Below, one piece after another: positions 17,252 through 25,667 of a DNA stretch of 64,000 nt. Position numbers and translations under genes: made by a program. The notes under the pieces were generated by a model. That model was given only the letters and a program-made list of their open reading frames with translations. It did no database searches and was not told where the DNA came from. Origin of the DNA: CAVTWH01 sp963850915 (GTDB taxonomy: Bacteria; Actinomycetota; Actinomycetes; Mycobacteriales; Micromonosporaceae); assembly GCA_963850915.1 (NCBI GenBank), contig CAWKND010000011.1, positions 348,048-412,047 of the forward strand, written 5' to 3'. Position 1 is the first letter of the stretch; each line of letters begins with the position of its first letter.

Positions 17252-17288
17252 GCCGAGCGGGCGGCAACGCACCTGCCGCCCGCTCGGC
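17252..17288 (+). terminator. Hairpin terminator after GH3
   Basis: GCCGAGCGGGCGGC at 17252-17265 pairs perfectly with GCCGCCCGCTCGGC at 17275-17288 around a 9-nt loop, starting 17 nt after the GH3 stop. It lacks a T tract, as is common in actinomycetes. It separates the GH3 and GH16 transcripts. Confidence 0.7.
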
Positions 17289-17331
17289 CTACCCGCAACA
17301 CCCCCACCCCCACAGAACAAGGAGATCGGGA

Positions 17332-19571
17332 ATGTCTGAAGTCCCGCGTCCATCCGGCTGGCGACGCCTGGGCAGCCAGGCCGTTTTCCGACGGCGGAGG
17401 ACCCGCCTGGTCGCCGTCGCCGGCGTGATCGCCGCCATCGCGGCCAGCTACCTGGTGGCCACCACGCTCAGCGCCAACGCCGCGCTGGCCCTGCTGTCGC
17501 AGGGAAAGCCGACCACCGCGTCGTGTAGCGAGAACGCCGGTACCGGCCCGGTCAACGCGGTCGACGGCAACACCGGTACCCGGTGGTCGTCCTGCTTCAG
17601 CGACCCGCAGTGGATCCAGATCGACCTGGGCGCCACGGTCACCGTCTCGCAGGTGGTACTGCAGTGGGAGGCGGCCTACGCCACTGCTTTCCAGCTGCAG
17701 ATCTCCAGCGATGCCAGCAACTGGACGAACATCTACTCGACCACCACCGGCACCGGCGGGACGCAGACCTTGACGGTCAACGGAACCGGCCGGTACATCC
17801 GGATGTACGGCACCGCACGGGCCACCCAGTACGGGTACTCGCTGTGGGAGTTCCAGGTGTACGGCGGGATGACCGCACCCACCTGCGGTACCACCAATGC
17901 GGCGCAAGGGAAGCCGGCCACCGCCTCCTCCACCGAGAACGCCGGCACGCCAGCCTCCTCAGCGGTGGACGGCAACGCCGGTACCCGCTGGTCGTCTGCT
18001 TTTGCTGACCCGCAGTGGATCCAGGTCGACCTGGGCTCCTCGGTCAGCGTGTGCCAGGTGGTACTCACGTGGGAAACCGCGTACGCCACGGCATTCCAGC
18101 TCCAGGTCTCCGCCGACGCGGCCAACTGGACGAGCATCTACTCCACCACCACGAGCACGGGCGGTACCCAGACGCTCAACGTGAGTGGTACCGGCCGCTA
18201 CCTCCGGGTGTACGCGACCGCACGGGCCACCGCAGTACGGCGACAGCCTGTGGGAACTGGTGGTACACACCGGATCCGGTACGGTCACCACTGCCGCCGG
18301 CCAGCCCGAGCAGCAGCCCGAGCGCCAGCCCCAGCGCCAGCCCGAGCAGTCCGTCCAACCCGGGCGGCGATGTTGAGCTGTCCTACCTGAAGCCGGCGAC
18401 GGCCTCCTCGTTCCAGGACGACGCGCAGTGCTCCAGCTGCCTGCCGGCCCGGGTCACCGACCAGTTCCTCACCACCCGGTGGGCGGTCAACGCCACCACC
18501 GGCTGGGTGGACCCGGGCTGGATCTACATCGACCTGGGCGCCACCGCCACGGTGCACTCGGTGATGCTGCAGTGGGATCCGGCCTACGCCTCGGCGTACC
18601 AGCTCCAGGTCTCCAGCAACGCCACCACGTGGACGACCATCTACAGCACCACCACGAGTACCGGCTTCAAGCAGACCATCAACGGGCTCAACGGTACCGG
18701 CCGGTACGTGCGGATGTACGGCACGGCACGGGGTACGCCCTACGGGTACTCGCTGTGGGAGTTCCAGGTCTTCGGTACCGGCGGCAGCCCCGTCGCACCG
18801 CCGGCCCTCCCGCCGAACGTCACCTTCCCGGCCAGCAAGCTCGTCTTCGACGACGAGTTCAACGGCGCCAACGGAAGTACGCCGGACCCGGCCAAGTGGT
18901 TCGCGGACACCGGCTCCGGCCAGAACGGCGAGTTGGAGTACTACACCCCCAACAACAACGCCAAGATGGACGGTAACGGCGACCTGGTCATCCAGGCACG
19001 CAAGGAGACAACGGCCGGCTCGGCCTGCCCCGGCGGCCCGTGCCAGTACACCTCCGGTCGGATCAACACGTCGAAGTCGTTCACCTTCACCTACGGGCAC
19101 GCCGAGGCGCGCATCAAGGTCTCCGGTACGCAGGGCCTGTGGCCGGCGTTCTGGTTGCTGGGCGCCAACTTCCCGGTCGCCGGCTGGCCCGGCTGCGGGG
19201 AGATCGACATCATGGAGCACGTCGGCAAGGTGGCCAACGCGGTGTACTCCACCATCCACGCACCGGCTTACAACGGCGGCGGCGGACTCGGTTCGCCGTA
19301 CACCATCTCGGGTGACTTCGCGTCGGACTTCCACACATACGCGGTCGACTGGAACGCCACGCACATGACGTTCTACGTCGACGGCACCGCGTTCTTCACG
19401 CTGAACAAGGCGGATGTCGAGGCGCAGCACGGGCCGTGGGTCTACGACGACCACCCGTTCTACATCATCCTCAACAACGCGGTGGGCGGTGACTGGCCGG
19501 GCGCGCCCGACGCCACCTCCGTCTTCCCGAACAGCATGTCCATCGACTACGTCCGCGTCTACCAGAACTGA
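17332..19571 (+). pseudogene. Secreted F5/8C x3 - GH16 laminarinase, two frameshifts
   Basis: A secreted endo-beta-1,3-glucanase in three frames. ATG 17332 follows AAGGAG. A signal segment (residues 23-50) and two F5/8C modules are read in frame to about 18230. One extra base there moves the true reading (QYGDSLWELVV) to the next frame. A second shift at about 18290, in the Pro/Ser linker, moves it again to a frame giving ASPSSSPSASPS, a third F5/8C module and the GH16 domain. The catalytic motif GEIDIMEHVG (two catalytic Glu) is intact and the frame stays open to TGA 19569-19571. Two single-base changes inside a repetitive, GC-rich linker could be sequence errors. If real, the product stops before the catalytic domain. 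Confidence 0.85.
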
Positions 19572-19941
19572 GTCCCCACCCCCGGCACTCCTGCCGGGTG
19601 CGAAGATGAGCCCGTGGGCGGTGGTGCGTCAAGCGCACTGCCGCCCACGCCGGCGTCCGGGCCAGGTTGCCGGGCGCCTCAGAAGGCCAGGTGCCACAGC
19701 ACTTCGCCGACAACCACGAAGCCCGCGAAGCTGGCCAGTCCGATCACCCCCCGGATCGGAGCGCGCAGCGTCGGGTACCGGTCGCCAGAGCCCAGTGCCA
19801 GCACCGGGCCGGGCAGCGCTGCGAGTTCCCGGTTCGGGCGAGCGCCACGGATCTGGCCGAACTTCGGCGGGCACCCCACTGGTGTGACGACGCCCCGCAA
19901 CTGCGTGCCAGGGGTACCGTGGATGTCTTGCCCTGCAAGGG
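19572..19941. other. Intergenic region after GH16
   Basis: About 370 nt between GH16 and the convergent TetR gene. It holds CCCGGCA-N4-TGCCGGG at 19581-19598 and an imperfect 15-bp hairpin near 19613-19648, both possible terminators. On the - strand a 66-codon frame (GTG 19879 to TGA 19679) ends in one hydrophobic helix (GVIGLASFAGFVVVGEVLW). It might be a small membrane protein, but nothing else supports it, so it is not called as a gene. Confidence 0.4.
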
Positions 19942-20610
19942 TTAGCGGCGCCGCCGGCGCAGCGGGGTGAGCTGCATGCGCAGGCCGTCGAGGATGAGCC
20001 GGAGGCCGTGCTCGAAGGCCGCGTCGCCCTGCGGGTCGCCCACCGTGCGCATCGCCTCGGCGAGTAGCGGATAGGGAGCCAGCTCCGCGATCGCCTCCTC
20101 CCAAGCCTCGTCCCCACGCTCGTCACCCACGTGCCCGCGTACCCGATCGGCCTGCTCCTCCAGCGTGAAGCCGGAGACGTAGTTGCCGAGGACAAGCATC
20201 GCCTGCAAGCCGTCGGCCGGGCTGAAACCGGCGTCGGCCAGCACCTGCAGCAACCGCTCGACGTGCGGCCACTGGCTGTCCTGCGGATGGGTCGAGGCCG
20301 CCAGCATCGCGCCGTCGCGGTGCGAGTTGAGCATCCGCCGCACCGCCCGCGCATGGTCGGCGAGCCAGTCGTCCCAACCCTCGCCGGGCGCCAGATCCCG
20401 GGCCGGTGCCTCGGTGAGGATCATCGTCTCGACCATCTTGTCGAGCAGCTCCTGCTTGTTTTTGAAGTGCCAGTAGAGCGCGGGCGCCTGGACGCCGAGT
20501 TCGGTTGCCAGCCGGCGCAGGCTCAGCCCGTCGAGACCGACCTTGTCGAGCAGGTCGATGGCGGTCTTGATGACACGGTCGCGGTCGAGCGGGGCGCGGT
20601 TGACGGGCAC
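19942..20610 (-). CDS. TetR family regulator (TetR_C type)
   Basis: A 222-residue repressor. The N-terminal helix-turn-helix LSLRRLATELGVQAPALYWHFKNKQELLDKM is typical of TetR, and the C-terminal part (GWDDWLADHARAVRRMLNSHRDGA, LVLGNYVSGFTLEEQA) resembles the drug-binding domain of TetR itself. Such proteins bind a small hydrophobic or tetracycline-like ligand and release their operator. It is divergent from the ABC exporter pair, with 70 nt between starts that contains three TTAAC-N3-GTTAA-like sites. It most likely controls itself and the exporter. Confidence 0.9.
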   Translation of the reverse strand: MPVNRAPLDRDRVIKTAIDLLDKVGLDGLSLRRLATELGVQAPALYWHFKNKQELLDKMVETMILTEAPARDLAPGEGWDDWLADHARAVRRMLNSHRDGAMLAASTHPQDSQWPHVERLLQVLADAGFSPADGLQAMLVLGNYVSGFTLEEQADRVRGHVGDERGDEAWEEAIAELAPYPLLAEAMRTVGDPQGDAAFEHGLRLILDGLRMQLTPLRRRRR

Positions 20611-20620
20611 GCTTGACAGC

Positions 20621-20670
20621 TTAACACCGTTCAGGCATCCTTACCGCTGTTAAGGAATTAACGCTGTTAA
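20621..20670. promoter_or_regulatory. Three TetR operator-like sites
   Basis: TTAACGCTGTTAA at 20658-20670 is a perfect TTAAC-N3-GTTAA palindrome. TTACCGCTGTTAA at 20641-20653 and TTAACACCGTTCA at 20621-20633 are the same motif, each with one arm mismatch. They fill the region between the divergent TetR and ABC genes, 17-20 bp apart, close to two helical turns. The nearest site abuts the AAGGAG of the ABC gene. Confidence 0.75.
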
Positions 20671-20680
20671 GGAGACGGGG

Positions 20681-21649
20681 ATGGAGCTCGCTGTCGAGGC
20701 AACCGGCCTCACCAAGCGATTCGGCAAGAAAGTGGCGCTCGCGAGCGTCGACCTCTCGGTACCCGCCGGCACGATCTGCGGGCTGCTCGGCCCCAACGGC
20801 GCCGGAAAGACCACCGTGGTAAGGATTCTGGCCACCCTGCTGCGGCCGGATGCCGGTCAGGCAAGGGTTGCCGGGTACGACGTGCTGCGCCAGGCCACCG
20901 AGGCGCGCTACCGCATCGGGTTGGCTGGCCAGTACGCGGCGGTGGACGAGATCCTCGGTGGGCGTACCAATCTGGTGATGTTCGGGCGGCTGTGCCACCT
21001 GTCCACCCGAGCCGCCAAGGCGCGCGCAGACGAGCTGCTGCAACGCTTCGAGCTCACCGAGGCCGCCGACCGGCCGGTGAAGACGTACTCCGGCGGCATG
21101 CGGCGCCGGTTGGATCTGGCCGCCAGCTTGATTGTCGCGCCCCCGGTGCTCTTCCTGGACGAACCCACCACAGGCATCGATCCGGGTACCCGCCTGGAAA
21201 TCTGGGACATGATCTCCGATCTGGTACGCGACGGCACAACCGTGCTGCTCACCACCCAGTACCTGGACGAGGCCGACCGCCTCGCCGACCAGGTGGTGGT
21301 ACTCAACTCGGGCCGGGTGGCCGCCGCCGGTACGCCCCTGCAACTCAAGTCGGCGCTGGGTGGGGCGCGGGTCGATCTGGTACTACGTAACAGATCCCAG
21401 GCGCCGCTCGCGATCAACATCCTGCGCACCGTGACCGGCAACGAGCCCGACGCGTCCGCCAGCGAAGGCCGGCTGTCGGTGGACATCGCCGCCGACGTGG
21501 CGGGTGGCGCCCCCGCCCTGATCCGGGTGGCCACCGAACTCTCCAGCGCGGGCGTTGTCCTGGAAGACATCGCGCTGCGCCAACCCACGCTCGACGAGGT
21601 GTTCCTGCACCTCACCCGTACCCCCATCCTCGAGGAGGCTGTCGCATGA
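20681..21649 (+). CDS. DrrA-type ABC transporter ATP-binding protein
   Basis: A 322-residue daunorubicin-resistance-type ATPase. GPNGAGKTTVVRIL (Walker A, near residue 40), TYSGGMRRRLDLAA (signature), VLFLDEPTTGID (Walker B) and LLTTQYLDEAD (H-loop region with the DrrA-typical TTQY-LDEAD) are all present. The C-terminal 90 residues form the regulatory domain of this subfamily. ATG 20681 is preceded by AAGGAG. It overlaps the permease start by 4 nt (ATGA). Together with the permease and the TetR gene it forms a ligand-induced drug exporter. Confidence 0.93.
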   Translation: MELAVEATGLTKRFGKKVALASVDLSVPAGTICGLLGPNGAGKTTVVRILATLLRPDAGQARVAGYDVLRQATEARYRIGLAGQYAAVDEILGGRTNLVMFGRLCHLSTRAAKARADELLQRFELTEAADRPVKTYSGGMRRRLDLAASLIVAPPVLFLDEPTTGIDPGTRLEIWDMISDLVRDGTTVLLTTQYLDEADRLADQVVVLNSGRVAAAGTPLQLKSALGGARVDLVLRNRSQAPLAINILRTVTGNEPDASASEGRLSVDIAADVAGGAPALIRVATELSSAGVVLEDIALRQPTLDEVFLHLTRTPILEEAVA

Positions 21650-22497
21650 GTACCGCCACCGTGGCCCTGCCCCGCCCCGCCGTCTCCCCGGCCGCCCGGA
21701 TCGGTTGGGCCGCACGGGATACCCTCACGATTGCCCGGCGCAGCTACAGCCAGCTGCGCCGCCAGCCCGGGGAACTGGTGGGGTTCCTGGTCTTCCCGGT
21801 CATCATGATCGTGCTGTTCGCCTACGTCTTCGGCAGCGCCATCACGCTTCCCGGCGGTGGCGACTACCGCGCCTTCCTGATGCCCGGCATCTTCATGCAG
21901 ACCATGGCACTCACCGCCGTACAGGCAGCCACCCGGACCAACACGGACATGACCCAGGGCATCATCGACCGGTTCAAGTCGATGCCGATCGCTCGCCCGG
22001 CGGTGCTCACCGGTACCAACCTGGCCGAGATCTCCATGCGGCTGCTCGGGCTCATCGGGATGGTGGCGTGTGCCCTGGCCCTGACGAGTTGGGCGCCGCA
22101 CAACGGATTCGCCGACACGGCAGCCGCCTTCGGAATACTCGCACTCTTCGGCTTCTCGATGATCTGGATCGGTACCTTCATCGGCCTCTCGGTCTCCAAC
22201 CCGACCGTGGCGGACCAGGCGACGTTCGGCTGGCTGTTCCCGATGACGTTCCTGGCCAACACCTTCGTACCCACCCAGGGACTGCCGAACTGGCTACGCC
22301 CGGTGGCCGACTGGAACCCGATGAGCGCCACCGTGGCTTCCATGCGCCACCTGTTCGGCAACCCGAGCCCGGCGACCACGCACACCGCGTGGCCCTTGCA
22401 ACACCCGGTCACCACCTCGCTGTGCTGGTCGGTGACGCTGCTGGCGGTCTTCATCCCGCTGTCCGTCTGGAAGTACCGCCGCGCAGCAGCCCGCTGA
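21646..22497 (+). CDS. DrrB-type ABC-2 permease
   Basis: A 283-residue inner-membrane permease of the ABC-2 type. About six hydrophobic segments are visible: VGFLVFPVIMIVLFAYVFGSA, GIFMQTMALTAVQ, LGLIGMVACALALTSW, AFGILALFGFSMIWIGTFIG, TFGWLFPMTFLANTFV and LCWSVTLLAVFIPLSVW. RFKSMPIARPAVL between the second and third is the conserved cytoplasmic loop that contacts the ATPase. Its start overlaps the ATPase stop. It is followed by a strong hairpin at 22518-22550. Confidence 0.92.
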   Translation: MSTATVALPRPAVSPAARIGWAARDTLTIARRSYSQLRRQPGELVGFLVFPVIMIVLFAYVFGSAITLPGGGDYRAFLMPGIFMQTMALTAVQAATRTNTDMTQGIIDRFKSMPIARPAVLTGTNLAEISMRLLGLIGMVACALALTSWAPHNGFADTAAAFGILALFGFSMIWIGTFIGLSVSNPTVADQATFGWLFPMTFLANTFVPTQGLPNWLRPVADWNPMSATVASMRHLFGNPSPATTHTAWPLQHPVTTSLCWSVTLLAVFIPLSVWKYRRAAAR

Positions 22498-22517
22498 GGC
22501 CTTTGCGGTGCAAGCAA

Positions 22518-22550
22518 ACCGGCGGCCACTCCACGGGGGTGGCCGCCGGT
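22518..22550. terminator. Bidirectional hairpin terminator
   Basis: ACCGGCGGCCAC at 22518-22529 pairs exactly with GTGGCCGCCGGT at 22539-22550 around a 9-nt loop. It sits between the convergent permease and small-membrane-protein genes, so it can end both transcripts. Confidence 0.75.
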
Positions 22551-22559
22551 CGGGTGCCG

Positions 22560-22805
22560 TCAGAAGAGCTTGTGCAGGCTGGGAATGGCGAGGTAGATGC
22601 CGTACACGACGATGACCGCGCAGACCGCGAAGCAGAGCCAGGAGACGTAGCGCGCGGTCGGGCTGGCCGCCCGTACCTCGGTTTCGCCGTCGGTCGACGC
22701 GCCGCTGGCGGCGGCCACGCCGAAGGCGAACAGTGCCACCACTCCCGCGCCGACCGCCAAGCCGACCAGCAGGACCATACCCAGATCACTCCAGGCGACA
22801 TTCAT
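22560..22805 (-). CDS. Small membrane protein next to PiT transporter
   Basis: An 81-residue protein with two membrane helices (MVLLVGLAVGAGVVALFAFGV and VSWLCFAVCAVIVVYGIYLAI) joined by a short polar loop. It starts 11 nt after the PiT stop on the same strand, so the two are cotranscribed. Proteins of this size often accompany actinobacterial PiT genes, and an accessory role in the transporter is an inference from position only. No catalytic residues are visible. Confidence 0.75.
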   Translation of the reverse strand: MNVAWSDLGMVLLVGLAVGAGVVALFAFGVAAASGASTDGETEVRAASPTARYVSWLCFAVCAVIVVYGIYLAIPSLHKLF

Positions 22806-22816
22806 GGCGTGTCCTC

Positions 22817-23947
22817 TCAGGCCGCAACGGGTTCGGGGCTACGTACGGCGGCGGGCGCCGCCTCGGTGACGTTGTCGGCGGTCACCGGGTTGCGGCGCGC
22901 GACCACCCAGAGGCCTGCCGCCGCAGCGACTCCGAAGAGCGCCACGATCACGGTACCCACGGTTCCGGTCTTGGCCAGCCGGCTGGCGACGGCACCGATG
23001 GCACCCGCCGCCGGCAGGGTCACCAACCAGGCAAGTGCCATCCGCCCGGCCGTACCCCAGCGGACTTCACTGAGTCGACGACCGACGCCGGCACCCATTA
23101 CGCCACCGGAGACGACGTGCGTGGTGGAGAGCGGGAAACCCAGGTGGGTCGAGGCGAGGATCACCGTCGCCGATGCTGTCTCGGCAGCGAAGCCTTGGCG
23201 CGGCTGGATTTCGGTGATCCGGTTGCCCATCGTGCGCATGATGCGCCAACCGCCGGTGTAGGTACCGAGGCCGATCGCCAGGCCGGCGGCCAGGATCACC
23301 CAGAACGGCGGGCTCGCACCCTTGGGCAGTTCACCGGCGGCGATGAGGGTCAGCGTGATGACGCCCATCGTCTTCTGCGCGTCGTTGGTGCCGTGCGCCA
23401 ACGAAACCAGCGAAGCCGAGGCGATCTGGCCGACCCGGAATCCACGCGACACCGCCTCTTCCGAGCGACGCGCGGTGATCCGGTACGCCAGGTAGGTACC
23501 CACGGCTGCCACCAACCCAGCCACGATCGGCGAGGCGATGGCCGGGATCACCACCTTGTTGATGACCTGGGTGAAGTGCACGGCGCCGGAGCCCAGTGCC
23601 ACCCAGGTCGCCCCGATCAGGCCGCCGAACAGTGCGTGTGAGGAGCTGGACGGCAGCCCGGCCAGCCAGGTCAACAGGTTCCAGAGGATAGCCCCGACCA
23701 GGCCGGCGAAGATGACCGTCGGTGTCACCTTCGCCTCGTCGACCAGACCGTTGGCTACCGTTTTGGCGACTTCCAGGGAGAGGAAGGCGCCGACCAGATT
23801 GAGTGATGCGCTCACGAGTACCGCCACTCGCGGCTTCAACGCTCCGGTCGCGACCGAGGTGGCCATCGCGTTCGCGGTGTCGTGGAAACCGTTGGTGAAG
23901 TCGAAGGCGAGCGCCGTGACAATCACGATGATGACGATCAGGCTCAT
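22817..23947 (-). CDS. Inorganic phosphate transporter, PiT family
   Basis: A 376-residue polytopic carrier for phosphate (as metal-phosphate) driven by H+ or Na+. FDFTNGFHDTANAMATSVATGAL near the N terminus and SLAHGTNDAQKTMGVI in the second half are the duplicated PiT signature motifs (GFHDTAN and HGTNDAQK). About ten hydrophobic segments are visible. ATG 23947 is used. It is the first gene of a pair with the 81-residue membrane protein. Confidence 0.93.
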   Translation of the reverse strand: MSLIVIIVIVTALAFDFTNGFHDTANAMATSVATGALKPRVAVLVSASLNLVGAFLSLEVAKTVANGLVDEAKVTPTVIFAGLVGAILWNLLTWLAGLPSSSSHALFGGLIGATWVALGSGAVHFTQVINKVVIPAIASPIVAGLVAAVGTYLAYRITARRSEEAVSRGFRVGQIASASLVSLAHGTNDAQKTMGVITLTLIAAGELPKGASPPFWVILAAGLAIGLGTYTGGWRIMRTMGNRITEIQPRQGFAAETASATVILASTHLGFPLSTTHVVSGGVMGAGVGRRLSEVRWGTAGRMALAWLVTLPAAGAIGAVASRLAKTGTVGTVIVALFGVAAAAGLWVVARRNPVTADNVTEAAPAAVRSPEPVAA

Positions 23948-23974
23948 GGTTCAGGGTTGCCCGGCCAGCGTCAA

Positions 23975-24856
23975 TCATAAGCGTCGATGGAGTGAACTCT
24001 CAGCAAACTCCCCCACCCCTGCGCCTGTCGCTGCCAGGCGCAGGAGTTGGGCGTGGGCGTACTCGCAGACCACCGCGTGCTCGTACACCGCACGGGGTAC
24101 GTCGAGCGTGGAGTCGACCCGTACCACCACTCCCGGTGGCGCCCAGGTACGGAACATCGGATCGCCGGTCAGGTCGGCGAGTACCCCGAGGAGCGAGGAG
24201 TCCAGCCGCAGCGAATGCACGGCACGCCGGTACTCGGCCGGGTCGAGGCAGAGCGCGAACGGGATGTTCATCAGGCACAGCGCCGTCTGGATGTCCAGGC
24301 GCAGCAGCCGTCGCCGAGCCGGTTCGGCGTCGATCGGGGGTACCGTCAGCATCGAGAAGTCCAGCTCTGCCAACGGAATCCGGCGCAACGGCCGACCTCC
24401 GGTCGCCGCCCCGAGGGCGGTGAGTACGGCGTAGACGTTCAGGTCGTGCTCGATGACGGCTCGGTTGCCCAACTGGCCCAGGCCGGTCGGGCGCAGGGTC
24501 ACCTCGGGTACCCCCAAGTCTGGGCGGTTGCGGGCGACAAACGCGAGCAGGTTGGTCTCGATGACGAAGTGCCGTACCAGCAGGGCGCCTGCCGTCGGGC
24601 TGACGAACCGGCGGATGAACCAGACACACAGCCTGTCCATCGTCCCGTGCGCGGTGAAACGCAGTCGCAGCACGCTTTTGAGTACCAGGATGAGCTGCAC
24701 TGCCAGCCGCGACACCGGCCGGAGTACCGGATAGAGCCAGCGGCGCGAGGGGCGGCGCTGGTCGGCGACGACCATCCGCAGGGTAGCCGGATCGAAGGGC
24801 AGGCTGGGATCGGCCAGGATCACCGACCACACAGCCGTCTCCGCCTCAACGCTCAC
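23975..24856 (-). CDS. Conserved hypothetical protein downstream of DarB-like synthase
   Basis: A 293-residue protein I do not recognise with certainty; the position suggests the DUF6999 group seen beside DarB-like synthases, but this is from memory. It has DPSLPFDP near the start, an amphipathic or weakly hydrophobic stretch (LAVQLILVLKSVLRLRF) near residue 55, RHFVIETNLLAFVARN near 95 and VIEHDLNVYAVL near 135. The C-terminal 100 residues are helical. Its start overlaps the oxygenase-like gene, so it is in the same operon. A membrane-associated role in lipid processing is possible. Confidence 0.6.
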   Translation of the reverse strand: MSVEAETAVWSVILADPSLPFDPATLRMVVADQRRPSRRWLYPVLRPVSRLAVQLILVLKSVLRLRFTAHGTMDRLCVWFIRRFVSPTAGALLVRHFVIETNLLAFVARNRPDLGVPEVTLRPTGLGQLGNRAVIEHDLNVYAVLTALGAATGGRPLRRIPLAELDFSMLTVPPIDAEPARRRLLRLDIQTALCLMNIPFALCLDPAEYRRAVHSLRLDSSLLGVLADLTGDPMFRTWAPPGVVVRVDSTLDVPRAVYEHAVVCEYAHAQLLRLAATGAGVGEFAESSLHRRL

Positions 24857-25667
24857 CGCTGACCTCCCCGCTGACTTCCCCGGCGCCCTCGGACGAGCCG
24901 ACGCCCACGTCGACCTCCGTCAACTGCATGACGTAGAGCCGGGCGACCACGGTCGCGGTGGCGATCAACTGCTCCGCGCGGGTCCGGTCGAGGACTCCGG
25001 AGCGGAGCGTGCCGCGCAGCTGGGCGAAGTGGTCGTCGTCGTTGGCCCCGTGGTAGAGCAGGAAACTGACCTGATCGTCGGTGAGGCCGAGCTGGCTCTG
25101 GAGTTGCCGGGCCCAGCCGAGCGCCTTGGCCGTACCGAGCCCCTCGATCACGAACATGGCGCCCAACAGATCCACCGGATCGGGCTGGCTCGCCTGGTGG
25201 AACATGAACGCCGACAGCGCCGCCGAGCCCGGATTCTTCAGCCTGCCCTGGATTTCCGCGAGCTCGCCGCCGACCGCCACGAAATCGCGCTCCAGCAACT
25301 GGTAGTCCCGGTGCTCCTCGGCCGCGTGCCGGATCGCCAAGCTGCGCAAGGCGAACAGGTCGACGGAGAAGTTCGAGGCGGCGCGCGCGATCCAGCGACC
25401 ACCCTCGACCACCTGCTGGCGCAGGTTCAGCAGCAGCGCCCGGTAGTCGGCCAGGGTGGCGGTGCCGCCTTCGATCCGGCGGATCAGCGGTACCCCGCGC
25501 AGCCGGCGCTCCAGGTCGGCCCAGACCGCCGCCAACTCCAGCACCGTCCAGCGCACCACCGCGTCGTCGTCCCCCGTGGGCTCCCCCAACGGCGACGCGG
25601 TGGTGCTGCTCTGGTGCCGCCCTGCGGACGACCGCATCGGCGCCCGGCTCGGCTGCCGGGCCGACAC
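24846..25667 (-). CDS. Iron-containing redox (heme-oxygenase-like) domain, probably second half of DarB-like fusion
   Basis: The region from about residue 40 is a heme-oxygenase-like diiron fold. LLLNLRQQVVEGGRWIARAASN, HAAEEHRDYQLLERDF (Glu and His ligands), FMFHQASQPDPVDLLGAMFVIEGLG and YHGANDDDHF (Asp and His ligands) are in order. StlD/DarB-type ketosynthases carry such a C-terminal domain on the same polypeptide. Here it is in a different frame from the ketosynthase, and the 40 residues before it are low-complexity. Either a single-base indel near 25640 splits a fusion, or this is a separate coupled gene with GTG 25667 or a later start. The last 20 residues are Gly/Ser/Glu-rich. Confidence 0.75.
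   Translation of the reverse strand: MSARQPSRAPMRSSAGRHQSSTTASPLGEPTGDDDAVVRWTVLELAAVWADLERRLRGVPLIRRIEGGTATLADYRALLLNLRQQVVEGGRWIARAASNFSVDLFALRSLAIRHAAEEHRDYQLLERDFVAVGGELAEIQGRLKNPGSAALSAFMFHQASQPDPVDLLGAMFVIEGLGTAKALGWARQLQSQLGLTDDQVSFLLYHGANDDDHFAQLRGTLRSGVLDRTRAEQLIATATVVARLYVMQLTEVDVGVGSSEGAGEVSGEVSGER

Noticed and set aside
19679..19879. 66-codon - strand frame ending in a hydrophobic helix
   Set aside because: No Shine-Dalgarno, no recognisable family and most of it is low-complexity; kept only as a note on the intergenic region.
24853..25600. Continuation of the ketosynthase frame across the oxygenase-like gene (total 654 residues)
   Set aside because: After about residue 390 it becomes Gly/Arg/Ala-rich shadow sequence, while the overlapping frame has clear domain motifs.
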